DNA of 64,000 bases from Sporosarcina globispora. GTDB taxonomy: Bacteria > Bacillota > Bacilli > Bacillales > Cytobacillaceae. The stretch is taken from positions 3,014,077-3,078,076 of the forward strand of contig NZ_LGUF01000007.1 of assembly GCF_001274725.1 (NCBI RefSeq), written 5' to 3'. Shown in pieces: positions 35,343 through 44,186 of the stretch (positions within the stretch are counted from its first letter, which is position 1; each line of letters begins with the position of its first letter). A model generated the notes under the pieces. That model was not told the DNA's origin and ran no database searches. It worked only from the letters and a program-made list of their open reading frames with translations. The position numbers and the translations under genes were made by a program.

Positions 35343-35392
35343 TTGACACGTAGACTGCGGTCTGTAAAAATAACAACTAAAGACTATAGTCT
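35343..35392 (+). promoter_or_regulatory. Promoter with twin TetR-type operators of the acyl-CoA operon
   Basis: A TTGACA -35-like hexamer is at 35343-35348. Perfect 12-bp palindromes AGACTGCGGTCT (35352-35363) and AGACTATAGTCT (35381-35392) follow, 29 bp centre to centre. The first overlaps the promoter spacer, as expected for repression. The same pair, in inverted order and with one mismatch each, precedes the TetR gene at 6992. Confidence 0.75.
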
Positions 35393-35444
35393 ATATAAAC
35401 CCTTGGTATTTTGAAAGCGCATTCAAATAGGGAGGTGGTTTTAT

Positions 35445-36956
35445 TTGCTTACTTACGGAAATTTGACATTGCACTCATTGCTGAAAAAACAAACAGAAAG
35501 ATACCCTGATAAGGAATTCATTGTTTTTAAAGATGAATCCATCACGTATCGTGAATTTCTCAATCGAACTGAAAAGATGGCGGGCTGGCTGATGGAGAGA
35601 GGAATTGGAAAAGGTGATACAGTCGCTGCTTTTCTCTCAAATTCTCCATTATTCTACGAGACCTGGTTCAGCTGTGCTGCCATTGGTGCCATTCTTTTGC
35701 CGATCAACACGGCTTCAACACCTTCTGAATTAGACTATTTCTTGAGTCACTCAGATTCTAGAGGACTGATTTATGAAGGGCAGCTCGTTAATGAACAGCA
35801 CCTAATGGCTGCAGAAGAACAATCTCTGCTTTTTATTCAAAAGGATGAAGAGAACTGGATTAAAGAAAAAGAGAAATGCCAGTTTACTCCATCCGGTGAA
35901 CCGGTCTATCCTGAGGACGTTGCCTGCATTATGTATACTTCAGGAACAACTGCAAAACCAAAAGGTGTACTGATTACTCACGAAAACTACTTGTTTGCCG
36001 GGCATTCATCTGTCTTGTATCAGCAGTTAACATCCGAAGACCGCTACTTAATCTTTTTGCCGCTCTTCCATGCAAACTCTCAATACTATACATCTATGGC
36101 CATGCTTGCTGCAGGAGGAACTATTATCCTATTGGAAAGGTTTAAATCATCCACTTTCTGGGATGATGTGAAACGTTACCGGCCAACTGTTTCAAGTCTA
36201 GTAGCAACTATTATTAAAATGCTCCTTGAATGCCCAGACCACCCTGCAGATAAGGAACATACTCTCCGCAAAGCTGGATATGGGTTATTCGTTACCTATC
36301 AGGATTTGGTCAAGTTTCAGGAGAGATTTGGCATAAAGCTTTATCAATGGTATGGCATGACCGAGTCGATCACGACCAATATCGTTACACCGCTTCATGA
36401 GGAAATGATTACGGATTCTGCTTCAGGGATTGTCCCGATTGGGAAACCCGGTCTTGGTCATGAAGTAAAGATTATAAGGGAAAATGGCGAAGAAGCAATG
36501 CTTGGAGAAGTAGGAGAGATTATTATTAAAAGTCCATCCCTGATGAAGGGTTATTATAAGAATCCAGAGGCTACAGCCAAAACTTTGCAGAATGGCTACC
36601 TTCATACTGGGGACAAGGGCTATTACAATGAGGAAGGATTTATATGGTTTGTTGATCGGAACAAGGACATGATTAAGCGTGCCGGTGAAAATATTTCTTC
36701 AATAGAGGTTGAGAATGTGCTATCAAATCATGCAGCTGTCCAAGAGTGCGCTGTGGTTGGCGAGCCTGACTCATTACGTGAAGAAATCGTTGTGGCTTAT
36801 ATCAGATGTTCTGAAGGAAAAGAGGTTTCCTCCAATGAGCTTTATGAATTCTGCAAAGAACGGCTCTCTTATTTTAAGGTTCCACAGGAGTTCCGGTTTG
36901 TAGGCGATTTCCCGCGAACCTCTATAGGAAAAATCCAAAAAAATTTATTAAGATAA
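35445..36956 (+). CDS. AMP-forming acyl-CoA synthetase (acid-CoA ligase)
   Basis: A 503-residue member of the ANL superfamily. Adenylation motifs are YTSGTTAKPKGV (P-loop), YGMTES, GYLHTGD, the hinge DRNKDMIKRAGENIS and the C-terminal catalytic lysine in TSIGKIQKN. It activates a carboxylic acid to its CoA thioester using ATP. The similarity is to medium/long-chain or carnitine-type CoA ligases; chain length cannot be fixed. The TTG start follows GGGAGGTGG. It is the first gene of an operon with a 3-hydroxyacyl-CoA dehydrogenase and a thiolase, which together cover activation and two beta-oxidation steps. It is probably repressed by the TetR protein at 6992. Confidence 0.9.
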   Translation: MLTYGNLTLHSLLKKQTERYPDKEFIVFKDESITYREFLNRTEKMAGWLMERGIGKGDTVAAFLSNSPLFYETWFSCAAIGAILLPINTASTPSELDYFLSHSDSRGLIYEGQLVNEQHLMAAEEQSLLFIQKDEENWIKEKEKCQFTPSGEPVYPEDVACIMYTSGTTAKPKGVLITHENYLFAGHSSVLYQQLTSEDRYLIFLPLFHANSQYYTSMAMLAAGGTIILLERFKSSTFWDDVKRYRPTVSSLVATIIKMLLECPDHPADKEHTLRKAGYGLFVTYQDLVKFQERFGIKLYQWYGMTESITTNIVTPLHEEMITDSASGIVPIGKPGLGHEVKIIRENGEEAMLGEVGEIIIKSPSLMKGYYKNPEATAKTLQNGYLHTGDKGYYNEEGFIWFVDRNKDMIKRAGENISSIEVENVLSNHAAVQECAVVGEPDSLREEIVVAYIRCSEGKEVSSNELYEFCKERLSYFKVPQEFRFVGDFPRTSIGKIQKNLLR

Positions 36957-37017
36957 TAAAAATAGAAGCAATCCCGACTATTATTATTGCTTCATTATTC
37001 TTTTAAGTGAGGATGTA

Positions 37018-37956
37018 ATGACTATGTTTAAACAAATTGCCATTATTGGTGCAGGCACAATGGGATACGGCATCGCCTTTCAATTTGCTCAAAACTATCA
37101 AAATGTTATTCTAGTTGACCAATCTGAAGATGCACTTGTAAAAGCGAAAGAAAAGATCGAAAAGTATGCAGAAATCTTTCATCGGAAGGATCCAGTGCAA
37201 TATCCTCATGCTCATGAAATTATGAAACAGCTGACGTTTACGACTTCCATAAATGACGCAGCAGAAGCCGATTTGGTTACTGAATGTGTGGTTGAAATCC
37301 TTGATGTGAAACAACGTCTTTTTAAAGAAATGGATGAATTTTTTCCGGAAGATACAATCTTCGTTTCCAACACATCAAGCTTAAAGTTAACGGACATTAT
37401 TCGCGATGTTCGAAAGCATCGCTCCAGAAGCCTGCTGACACACTGGTTCAATCCTGCCCACATTGTCCCGCTTGTTGAATTGCTTCAGACGCATGAGACC
37501 GACCCGGCAGTGTATGCGAAAGTGAAGCAATTTTTAACCCATTGCGGAAAAGTAACGATTGATGTAAAAAAAGAGCTTCCTGGACTTGTTGCGAACCGAA
37601 TTCAAATTGCAATGGCCAGAGAAGTTTTGAGTCTTCTTGAAGATGAAGTTGCGTCAATGGAGGATATTGACCGGGCTGTAGCCTATGGCCCAGGATTCCG
37701 ATTGGCTCAAAGCGGCCTATTGGAAATTATGGATTTTGGCGGTCTGGATGTTTGGGTTAAGGTGATGGAACAGCTTCAGCCTGCCATTGCCTCAGGCATC
37801 AAAGAATATCCTGCACTTCAAAGTAAAGTAGAGGCAGGAAAGTTTGGGGTTAAAAATGGAGAGGGATTCTTCTCTTATCCAAATGGCAGTATGGATGATT
37901 ATATTTTTGAAAGAGATGAGAGGCTCATTGACCAGCTGATATTAAAATCAAAGTAG
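37018..37956 (+). CDS. 3-hydroxyacyl-CoA dehydrogenase
   Basis: A 312-residue protein. The N-terminal Rossmann fold has AIIGAGTMGYGIAF. The catalytic dyad region reads LLTHWFNPAHIVPLVEL (His, with Glu in VPLVE) and substrate-binding SNTSSLKLTDI. The C-terminal 3HCDH domain begins around residue 185 (GLVANRIQIAMAREVLSLLE). It oxidises 3-hydroxyacyl-CoA to 3-ketoacyl-CoA with NAD+. It lies 61 bases after the acyl-CoA ligase and 68 bases before the thiolase. The start at 37018 is favoured by GTGAGGA; an ATG two codons later is also possible. Confidence 0.92.
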   Translation: MTMFKQIAIIGAGTMGYGIAFQFAQNYQNVILVDQSEDALVKAKEKIEKYAEIFHRKDPVQYPHAHEIMKQLTFTTSINDAAEADLVTECVVEILDVKQRLFKEMDEFFPEDTIFVSNTSSLKLTDIIRDVRKHRSRSLLTHWFNPAHIVPLVELLQTHETDPAVYAKVKQFLTHCGKVTIDVKKELPGLVANRIQIAMAREVLSLLEDEVASMEDIDRAVAYGPGFRLAQSGLLEIMDFGGLDVWVKVMEQLQPAIASGIKEYPALQSKVEAGKFGVKNGEGFFSYPNGSMDDYIFERDERLIDQLILKSK

Positions 37957-38024
37957 CAAGAAAGAGTGTAAAAGAAGAGAACGGTCGGGCGGTATTTAAT
38001 AGACATTTGAAGGAGGAAGTATTC

Positions 38025-39203
38025 ATGCAAGGAATCTATATACTCGATGGTGCACGCACACCTTTTACTGAATTCGGAGGATCATTTAAAGAAATAACCG
38101 ATATTGATCTTGCTGTCCATGCAGCAAAAGAAGCGATGAAACGCAGTCAAGTGTCAGAGGAGGATATTAAAGATGTTACGTTTGGAAATGTCATTCATAC
38201 GAATCAATCATCCTCCTATTTAGCTCGTCATATTGGTCTTAAGAGCGGCATTCCTCAAAGTACGCCCGCATTATCCGTGAACCGGCTTTGCGGTTCAGGG
38301 ATGCAGGCGATTGTATCGAGTGCCTTGACCATCTTACACGGAGATGCGGAGGTGGCACTTGCAGGAGGAACAGAGAATATGAGCCAATCACCTCATGTTC
38401 TTCGCCATACACGCTGGGGATCTCCAGGCGGGGCACCTCCAGTTGATGATATGCTTTGGGCAACTTTAACAGATTCGTATATTGGCTATGGGATGGGCGT
38501 TACGGCTGAAAATCTCGCTGAGCGCTATTCGATTTCGCGAGAAGAGCAGGACCGGTTTGCAGTGGAATCGCATACAAAAGCGGCAAAAGCAGCTGAATCT
38601 GGACGCTTTGCAAAAGAAATCGTGCCCGTGACAGTTAAGCAAAAAAAGAAAGAAGTTGTGGTAGAACTGGATGAACATATTCGACCAGAGACAAATGTTG
38701 GAAAAATGAGCGGTCTAAAAACAGCTTTTAAAAAGGATGGAACTGTAACGGCAGGAAATGCGAGCGGAATCAATGATGGAGCGGCTGCTGTTGTTCTGGC
38801 AAGTGAATCTTACGTCAAGAAGCACAGCAAAAAGCCGCTGGCTCGAATCGTTTCCTGGGGGATTGCCGGTGTTGATCCTGAAACAATGGGAATTGGGCCT
38901 GTCCCTGCCATGCAGATCGCTTTGAAAAAAGCGGGACTGAGCTGGAATGATATTGGCCTAATTGAGATCAATGAAGCATTTGCGGCTCAGTCATTGGCCG
39001 TGATCAAAGAATTGAAATTGGATCAGGAAGTCGTCAATGTGAATGGTGGAGCAATCGCTCTGGGACATCCGGTTGGAACGAGTGGAGCCCGAATTAGTTA
39101 TTCACTGGCAGTGGAGATGAATGAAAGGGATGTGAAATATGGGCTTGCTTCACTTTGTATAGGCGGTGGGCAAGGGATTGCGCTATTACTGGAAAAACCT
39201 TAG
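38025..39203 (+). CDS. Thiolase (acetyl-CoA acyltransferase)
   Basis: A 392-residue protein from the ATG at 38025, chosen for AAGGAGGAAG; an upstream in-frame start at 38007 is less likely. The active-site nucleophile is Cys89 (NRLCGSGMQA). The catalytic His is in NVNGGAIALGHPVGTSGAR and the second Cys in SLCIGGGQGIALLL. It cleaves 3-ketoacyl-CoA to acetyl-CoA plus shortened acyl-CoA, or makes acetoacetyl-CoA. It is the last gene of the operon; a terminator follows. No acyl-CoA dehydrogenase or enoyl-CoA hydratase is present here, so those steps come from elsewhere. Confidence 0.93.
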   Translation: MQGIYILDGARTPFTEFGGSFKEITDIDLAVHAAKEAMKRSQVSEEDIKDVTFGNVIHTNQSSSYLARHIGLKSGIPQSTPALSVNRLCGSGMQAIVSSALTILHGDAEVALAGGTENMSQSPHVLRHTRWGSPGGAPPVDDMLWATLTDSYIGYGMGVTAENLAERYSISREEQDRFAVESHTKAAKAAESGRFAKEIVPVTVKQKKKEVVVELDEHIRPETNVGKMSGLKTAFKKDGTVTAGNASGINDGAAAVVLASESYVKKHSKKPLARIVSWGIAGVDPETMGIGPVPAMQIALKKAGLSWNDIGLIEINEAFAAQSLAVIKELKLDQEVVNVNGGAIALGHPVGTSGARISYSLAVEMNERDVKYGLASLCIGGGQGIALLLEKP

Positions 39204-39250
39204 AATCCACACTTTATTGCTCAAATATACGGTATGAGTAAGACAAAAGG

Positions 39251-39277
39251 AAAGCAGCCCCTGGAGGCTGCTTTTTG
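39251..39277 (+). terminator. Terminator of the acyl-CoA operon
   Basis: AAAGCAGCC pairs with GGCTGCTTT, loop CCTGGA, followed by TTG-rich sequence. It is immediately downstream of the thiolase gene. Confidence 0.8.
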
Positions 39278-39342
39278 TGCGGAAGGGTTTGTGAATTTTA
39301 GGATATCAGTAATCCAAATTCGTGCCAATCATAGGAATGTAT

Positions 39343-39900
39343 TTATTTTGCAGGATAAAATAAAATCATACTTACACGTGTCAAAGATTTCCCTGAATTA
39401 TGATAGGTATGGGGCCTATCGGCTTTGAATCTGATGGAGTCACCGCTCTTTAATGTATATTCATCTTTATTTACCCGTATGGTTATTTCCCCATCAAAGA
39501 CGACAATTAACTCTTCGGTTCCCTCGATATGTGGTTCTGCACTAAGGTATCCTCCTTTTTCGATTTCGACGGTATATACTTCAAATCGTTTATCATTTTC
39601 GAAAGGAAAGTATGGATATACCTGATACCTGCCATTGTCCTCCGATAAAGTCTGAATGTCCTTCTTTAACACAACTTGCGTATCCGGCTGTGGGTTATTA
39701 ATCAGTGAGGTAAAAGAGATCTTTAGTCCATTTGCAATCTTCCAAATGGTTGTGATTGTAGGGCTTGATTCGCCCCGTTCAATTTGGCCAATCATTGTTT
39801 TGCTTACTCCCGTTAATTCGGCCACCTTCTCTAAACTTAATTTTTTGTTTTCTCGAAATACTTTTAAATTTTTTGCAAGGATTAAATGAATTTCTTCCAT
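39343..39900 (-). CDS. XRE-type HTH regulator with C-terminal cupin domain
   Basis: A 185-residue protein. Residues about 8-62 form the XRE helix-turn-helix (KKLSLEKVAELTGVSKTMIG, QIERGESSPTI). Residues about 110-180 form a cupin beta barrel (EIEKGGYLSAEPHIEGTEEL; SGDSIRFKADRPHTYHNSG) that binds a small ligand. Family members commonly regulate amino acid or polyamine transport. The gene is divergent from the LysE exporter at 40013 with a 112-bp shared region, so that exporter is its likely target. Confidence 0.88.
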   Translation of the reverse strand: MEEIHLILAKNLKVFRENKKLSLEKVAELTGVSKTMIGQIERGESSPTITTIWKIANGLKISFTSLINNPQPDTQVVLKKDIQTLSEDNGRYQVYPYFPFENDKRFEVYTVEIEKGGYLSAEPHIEGTEELIVVFDGEITIRVNKDEYTLKSGDSIRFKADRPHTYHNSGKSLTRVSMILFYPAK

Positions 39901-40012
39901 ACATACATTCCTTTCCTCTGTACAATATAGCGTCCGTAATATACAATAAAAAGTAAATCGTTATATTGTGGTTTTTGTACATTATAACATACACACAAAG
40001 GGGGAAGTGACT
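39901..40012. promoter_or_regulatory. Shared divergent promoter region of the cupin regulator and the LysE exporter
   Basis: AT-rich DNA with repeated, partly inverted motifs (TACAATATA near 39920, ATATACAATA near 39937, TTATATTGTGG near 39961, TTGTACATTATAAC near 39975). These are candidate operators for the cupin regulator; exact sites cannot be fixed by eye. Confidence 0.45.
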
Positions 40013-40609
40013 ATGTCTTTATTATCCTTTTTCTTATATGTTTTTGTTACCAGCTTTACTCCAGGTCCAAACAATATTATGGCCATGATATTCGCTAACC
40101 GGTTCGGTTTAAGAAAAACGATTCGATTTTGTTTGGGGGTAAGCGCAGGATTCTTTGTCATTATGATACTTTGCAGTTATTTTAATCTATTGCTTCATCA
40201 ATTCATTCCAAAGATTGAATTGATCATGACCATCATTGGGGTCATTTATATGCTGTTTTTGGCCTTTAAAATCTTGACCAGTAAACCTGATGATCAAAAC
40301 AATAATGAGGATAAGCATAACGGCTTTTTAATCGGGATGCTTTTACAATTTATTAATCCGAAGGGGATTTTATATGGGGTTACGGTTATATCAACCTTTA
40401 TCCTCCCATACCACACCTCACACACGAGTCTGATTATCTTTTCCATATTTCTTGCCTTTGTTGGTTTTCTCAGTACTTTTAGCTGGAGTGTTTTTGGTTC
40501 CATTTTTCAATCCTTCCTTGCGAAGTATAGAAGCCAGTTTAATGTGATAATGGCATTGTTGTTAGTGTACAGTGCTGGTTCGATTCTTGTGGGATATTTC
40601 ATTCGGTAA
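40013..40609 (+). CDS. LysE/RhtB-family amino acid exporter
   Basis: A 198-residue membrane protein from the ATG at 40013 (AGGGGGAAG upstream). The family hallmark TSFTPGPNNIMAM lies in the first helix, and FINPKGILYGVTVIS in the middle. Six hydrophobic segments are visible. It exports amino acids or related compounds. It is paired with the divergent cupin/XRE regulator. Confidence 0.88.
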   Translation: MSLLSFFLYVFVTSFTPGPNNIMAMIFANRFGLRKTIRFCLGVSAGFFVIMILCSYFNLLLHQFIPKIELIMTIIGVIYMLFLAFKILTSKPDDQNNNEDKHNGFLIGMLLQFINPKGILYGVTVISTFILPYHTSHTSLIIFSIFLAFVGFLSTFSWSVFGSIFQSFLAKYRSQFNVIMALLLVYSAGSILVGYFIR

Positions 40610-40633
40610 AAAATCGATTGTTTCTTTTTAAAA

Positions 40634-40662
40634 ATGGGATACAGCCCGCAGCTGTATCTCAT
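40634..40662. terminator. Hairpin downstream of the LysE gene
   Basis: GATACAGC pairs with GCTGTATC. The T-run on the plus strand is weak. Confidence 0.5.
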
Positions 40663-40772
40663 CCATGTTTAAAACACCCTTATTTGTTAAGAATAATACT
40701 TAGCCTGACAAATTGGCACGGCAGTATAAATGTGCCAATTTTTTATTTTGAGAACGGAAGGAACTGAAGTAA

Positions 40773-41006
40773 ATGATCGCAGTTGCAGGAATACTGATTG
40801 TTGTCGCTTTTATCATTGCGATCGATGCCCGTCCTCTCTGGAGAAAAAAACAGAAAAAGGAACTATGGGTATTTTCCATCCTGATGGTTTTTGGAACCGC
40901 ATTATGTTTAATATATGCCCTGGACATTAACCTTCCGAATCCGCTGGATTGGCTTACCGCAATCTATAAGCCGCTTTCTGACATGATGAACAACTTTTTA
41001 AAATGA
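40773..41006 (+). CDS. Small two-helix membrane protein
   Basis: 77 residues with two hydrophobic segments (AVAGILIVVAFIIAIDARPL; FSILMVFGTALCLIYALDI) separated by a basic loop (WRKKQKK). It is preceded by GGAAGGAACTGAAGTAA. The position directly beside the germinant receptor A gene, convergent to it, resembles the small membrane proteins found with Bacillus ger loci. A role in germination is only suggested by this context. Confidence 0.6.
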   Translation: MIAVAGILIVVAFIIAIDARPLWRKKQKKELWVFSILMVFGTALCLIYALDINLPNPLDWLTAIYKPLSDMMNNFLK

Positions 41007-41020
41007 AAAGGGAGGGCAGA

Positions 41021-41161
41021 ATGCGGGATATACGGGATAAAATTTTTCCATTTCCAGCATGGCCCTATACCTCCACTGTTAAAATTTCTAACGCTGATCC
41101 TATTTCTTTTGCCCAGGTTTGGGAGCAGGGGTATTCTCCCGATTTATATTTTTCTGGCTGA
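41021..41161 (+). CDS. Possible 46-residue ORF overlapping the gerA-type gene end
   Basis: ATG CGG... follows AAAGGGAGGGCAGA, a very good ribosome site, 14 bases after the small membrane protein stop. It encodes 46 residues (starts MRDIRDKIFPFPAWPY) and runs 62 bases antisense into the 3' end of the germination gene. Either a remnant or a short real peptide; nothing recognisable. Confidence 0.25.
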   Translation: MRDIRDKIFPFPAWPYTSTVKISNADPISFAQVWEQGYSPDLYFSG

Positions 41162-42683
41162 TTAACCTGGGACGTGATGACATGGCCCATCTTGGCAGCC
41201 GAAAAATGGCGTCCTTTTGATCTTCTTCAATAAATGGACCAAAAGGTGACATATACGGAACCCCAAATGAACGTAAGCTGCATAAATGAAGAGTAAGGGC
41301 AATCAAGCCAACGATCATGCCGAATAAACCGAATGAAGCGGCCAATACCATGAATGGAAAGCGCAGCATTCTGATTGAAATGGATAAATTATATGAACTG
41401 ACGATAAAGCTTGAAATGGCCGTGATGGATACGACGATGACCATGGCTGCCGATACAATGCCGGCATCTACAGCTGCCGTTCCAATGACTAGCGTTCCCA
41501 CAATCGATACAGCCTGCCCAATTGCTTTTGGCAATCGGATGCCTGCTTCCCTCAAGATTTCAAATGTCACTTCCATCATGAGTGCTTCGATAAAGGCTGG
41601 AAAAGGGACTCCTTCACGCTGCCCTGCCAGGCTGATCAATAAGGGGGTAGGCAGCATTTCCTGGTGAAAAGTGGTGATGGCAATATAGACGGATGGCCCT
41701 AACAGCGCGATAAAAAACCCGATATACCGCAGGAATCTGATCAGCGTGCTAATATCTGCCCGGTTATAATAATCGTCCGGCGATTGCAGAAATTGTACAA
41801 ATAAAGCAGGGACCATCAGAACATAAGGCGTCCCGTCAACAAGAATAGCCACACGCCCTTCGAGAAGACTTGCTGATACAACATCCGGCCGCTCAGAGTG
41901 GCGAAGCGTCGGAAAGGGCGAATAGGTCTCATCCTGAATTAATTCTTCAATATAAGAGCTGTCCAAAATACTGTCAATGCTGATTCTGTCAAGCCGCTGC
42001 CTTACTTCCTCAACTACTTTGTCATTTGCAATTCCTTTGATGTACATGACAGTCACGTGTGTCTTCGTTTCTTTTCCGATTCTTTTTGTTTCCATCCATA
42101 GATTTGGATTATTTATTTTTCGGCGGATTAAAGCCGTATTTGTTCGAATATTTTCTGTAAATGCATCTTTTGGGCCGCGAATGGAGATTTCTGAGGACGG
42201 TTCAGTTACGCTTCTTTCCTGTCCTCCTTTCATGCAAACGGCAATCCCTTTCGGATATCCTTCCAGTAAGACAATGACATAACCCGTTAAAAGGCAATCA
42301 TAAAGGGAGTCATAGTCCGACACATTCGATATCCCGCCTGCCGTGATAACCGTTTCTTTTAAATATAGAAGAAGATCTCCAAAACCTATCTTCTCTGCAT
42401 CTCCATCCCAATCCACCATTAACGATTCCATAATAAAGTTTTGGATGGAAGCACTGTCTGTCAGGCCATCCATATAAATCAGGCCGGCTTTGATTCGTTT
42501 TTCTTTGCCAAATCGAATCTCACGTGTGATGATGTCATCACTGTTTCCAAGTGTTTCTTTTATTACCCTAATATTTTCTTTTACATTTGTATGTAATGGA
42601 TTCTTCTCTGATTGTATTGGATCATCGGCCTGCTGTTTGGCATTTGTTTTTCTGCTGAATAATTTTTTGTGATGAAATCTCAT
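41100..42683 (-). CDS. Spore germination receptor subunit A (GerA/GerAA family)
   Basis: 527 residues from the ATG at 42683 (ACAGGGGTATAAT upstream; a GTG at 42728 gives 15 more residues). The N-terminal soluble domain contains ENIRVIKETLGNSDDII and the SEISIRGPKDAFTENIRTNT motif. The C-terminal half has about five membrane helices, with PALFVQFLQSPDDYYNR and PFPAFIEALMMEVTFEILREAG, all standard for GerA. It forms the inner spore membrane germinant receptor with the B and C subunits at 44187 and 42875. Unusually it is transcribed away from them. Sporulation-specific expression (sigma G) is expected from the family. Confidence 0.93.
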   Translation of the reverse strand: MRFHHKKLFSRKTNAKQQADDPIQSEKNPLHTNVKENIRVIKETLGNSDDIITREIRFGKEKRIKAGLIYMDGLTDSASIQNFIMESLMVDWDGDAEKIGFGDLLLYLKETVITAGGISNVSDYDSLYDCLLTGYVIVLLEGYPKGIAVCMKGGQERSVTEPSSEISIRGPKDAFTENIRTNTALIRRKINNPNLWMETKRIGKETKTHVTVMYIKGIANDKVVEEVRQRLDRISIDSILDSSYIEELIQDETYSPFPTLRHSERPDVVSASLLEGRVAILVDGTPYVLMVPALFVQFLQSPDDYYNRADISTLIRFLRYIGFFIALLGPSVYIAITTFHQEMLPTPLLISLAGQREGVPFPAFIEALMMEVTFEILREAGIRLPKAIGQAVSIVGTLVIGTAAVDAGIVSAAMVIVVSITAISSFIVSSYNLSISIRMLRFPFMVLAASFGLFGMIVGLIALTLHLCSLRSFGVPYMSPFGPFIEEDQKDAIFRLPRWAMSSRPRLISQKNINRENTPAPKPGQKK

Positions 42684-42874
42684 ATTATACCCCTGTTTTA
42701 TCTGAATTTTCTGGTGATGGTGAGACACTTTGAAGCCAAAATGTTTGGCAGAAGACTAAAAGTGTTCAGTTTCCTAAAGCCCGGTCTATGCAGTATCAGT
42801 TATTTGTCTGATTAATATAGCCATTTTTGGGAGAATGTATTAATAATCTTAAAAATTTGCAGAGGGGTTAGCGG

Positions 42875-44080
42875 ATGAAGAGAAAGATTGCGATCCTGGC
42901 TATTGTAATCAGTATGGCCGTCCTGCTTTCAGGATGCTGGAATAGAAAGGAATTGGATGAGCTTGGCATTGTTTTAGGGTTGGGCATCGATAAAGTAGAT
43001 GATGAATATTTGGTTACACTTCAGGTTGTCAGCCCTGGTGATGTGGCTTCAAAAACAAGCAGCGGTCAGAGAACCCCCTTTGTGGTTTATCAGGAAAAAG
43101 GGGAGAATCTGTTTGAAGCAATACGAAGGGTCACGACCATTTCCCCAAGAAAAATGTATTTGGCCCACCTGAGGATCGTGATAATAGGAGAAGAATTAGC
43201 AAGGGAAGGCATTTCAGAAGCATTGGATTTTTTATCCAGAGACCATCAATTACGGTCTGACTATTTTATTGCCGTATCAAAAGAGACGAGAGCGGAGCAT
43301 GTATTAAAAATTTTAACATCACTAGAGAATATTCCAGCCAATAAGTTATATTCTTCTCTTGAAACATCAGAAAAAGCATGGGCACCAACTTTTACAGTGA
43401 CATTAGATGATTTGATTGCGGACTTGGTCAGTGACGGCATTAATGCGAAATTAACGGGAGTTATCATACAAGGGGATATCCAAAGAGGCGAACATCTGGA
43501 GAATGTCCAGCAAACTAAAGACAGAACCGAATTGAAATATGAGGGAATAGGTGTGTTTAAAGGGGACAAATTGGCCGGATGGCTGGATGAAGACGAGAGC
43601 AAAGGCCTTACCTACTCTTTAGGTGAAGTGGAAAGCACGATTGTGAAGGTGAAATGCCGGGACCAAGGAAAAGCGGGAATTGAAATTGTCAGATCCAATG
43701 GCGAAATAAAAGCACAAGTCAACAATGAAATTCCGAAAGGAACGATTACGGTCCAGGCAGAAGGAAATGTTGGGGAGGTAGAGTGCAGGTCACTTGATTT
43801 AACGAAAGCGAATACCTTAACCCAACTGGAAAAGAAAGTGGAAGAGGATATTAAAACCAAAATTGAGAAGACCGTATCAGCAGCAAAAGAAAAATATGAA
43901 TCCGATTTATTTGGTTTCGGTGAAGCGCTCCATCGTTCCCATCCGGATTATTGGAAAAAGGCCAAAAAGGAGTGGGCGCACCGTTTTGCAGAAATGCCGG
44001 TGGAGGTAAAAGTAAATGTGACAATAAGGGGAGTTGGCACAATTGTAGACTCACCACTCAATAAAATGAAGGATGAGTAA
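42875..44080 (+). CDS. Spore germination receptor lipoprotein subunit C (GerC family)
   Basis: 401 residues with a lipoprotein signal (ILAIVISMAVLLSGCW), followed by the Ger(x)C signature NRKELDELGIVLGLGIDK. Domain 1 contains ISPRKMYLAHLRIVIIGEEL. The C-terminal domain ends with HRSHPDYWKKAKKEWAHRF. It anchors to the outer face of the inner spore membrane and completes the receptor with A and B. GAGGGG precedes the ATG. It is the first gene of the C-B pair, divergent from A with a ~190-bp promoter region between. Confidence 0.92.
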   Translation: MKRKIAILAIVISMAVLLSGCWNRKELDELGIVLGLGIDKVDDEYLVTLQVVSPGDVASKTSSGQRTPFVVYQEKGENLFEAIRRVTTISPRKMYLAHLRIVIIGEELAREGISEALDFLSRDHQLRSDYFIAVSKETRAEHVLKILTSLENIPANKLYSSLETSEKAWAPTFTVTLDDLIADLVSDGINAKLTGVIIQGDIQRGEHLENVQQTKDRTELKYEGIGVFKGDKLAGWLDEDESKGLTYSLGEVESTIVKVKCRDQGKAGIEIVRSNGEIKAQVNNEIPKGTITVQAEGNVGEVECRSLDLTKANTLTQLEKKVEEDIKTKIEKTVSAAKEKYESDLFGFGEALHRSHPDYWKKAKKEWAHRFAEMPVEVKVNVTIRGVGTIVDSPLNKMKDE

Positions 44081-44186
44081 ATTTTCACTCCTTCCTCCTT
44101 TCCTTCAAAGCAGAAGTGACATAAGGAGAAGTATTTAATGCTGGTCTTGAAAGGGTAAAAGAAAACCTGACAATAGGAAGTTGTAT

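Noticed and set aside
39425-39889. Plus-strand ORFs opposite the cupin regulator
   Set aside because: Shadows of the minus-strand regulator with clear HTH and cupin motifs.
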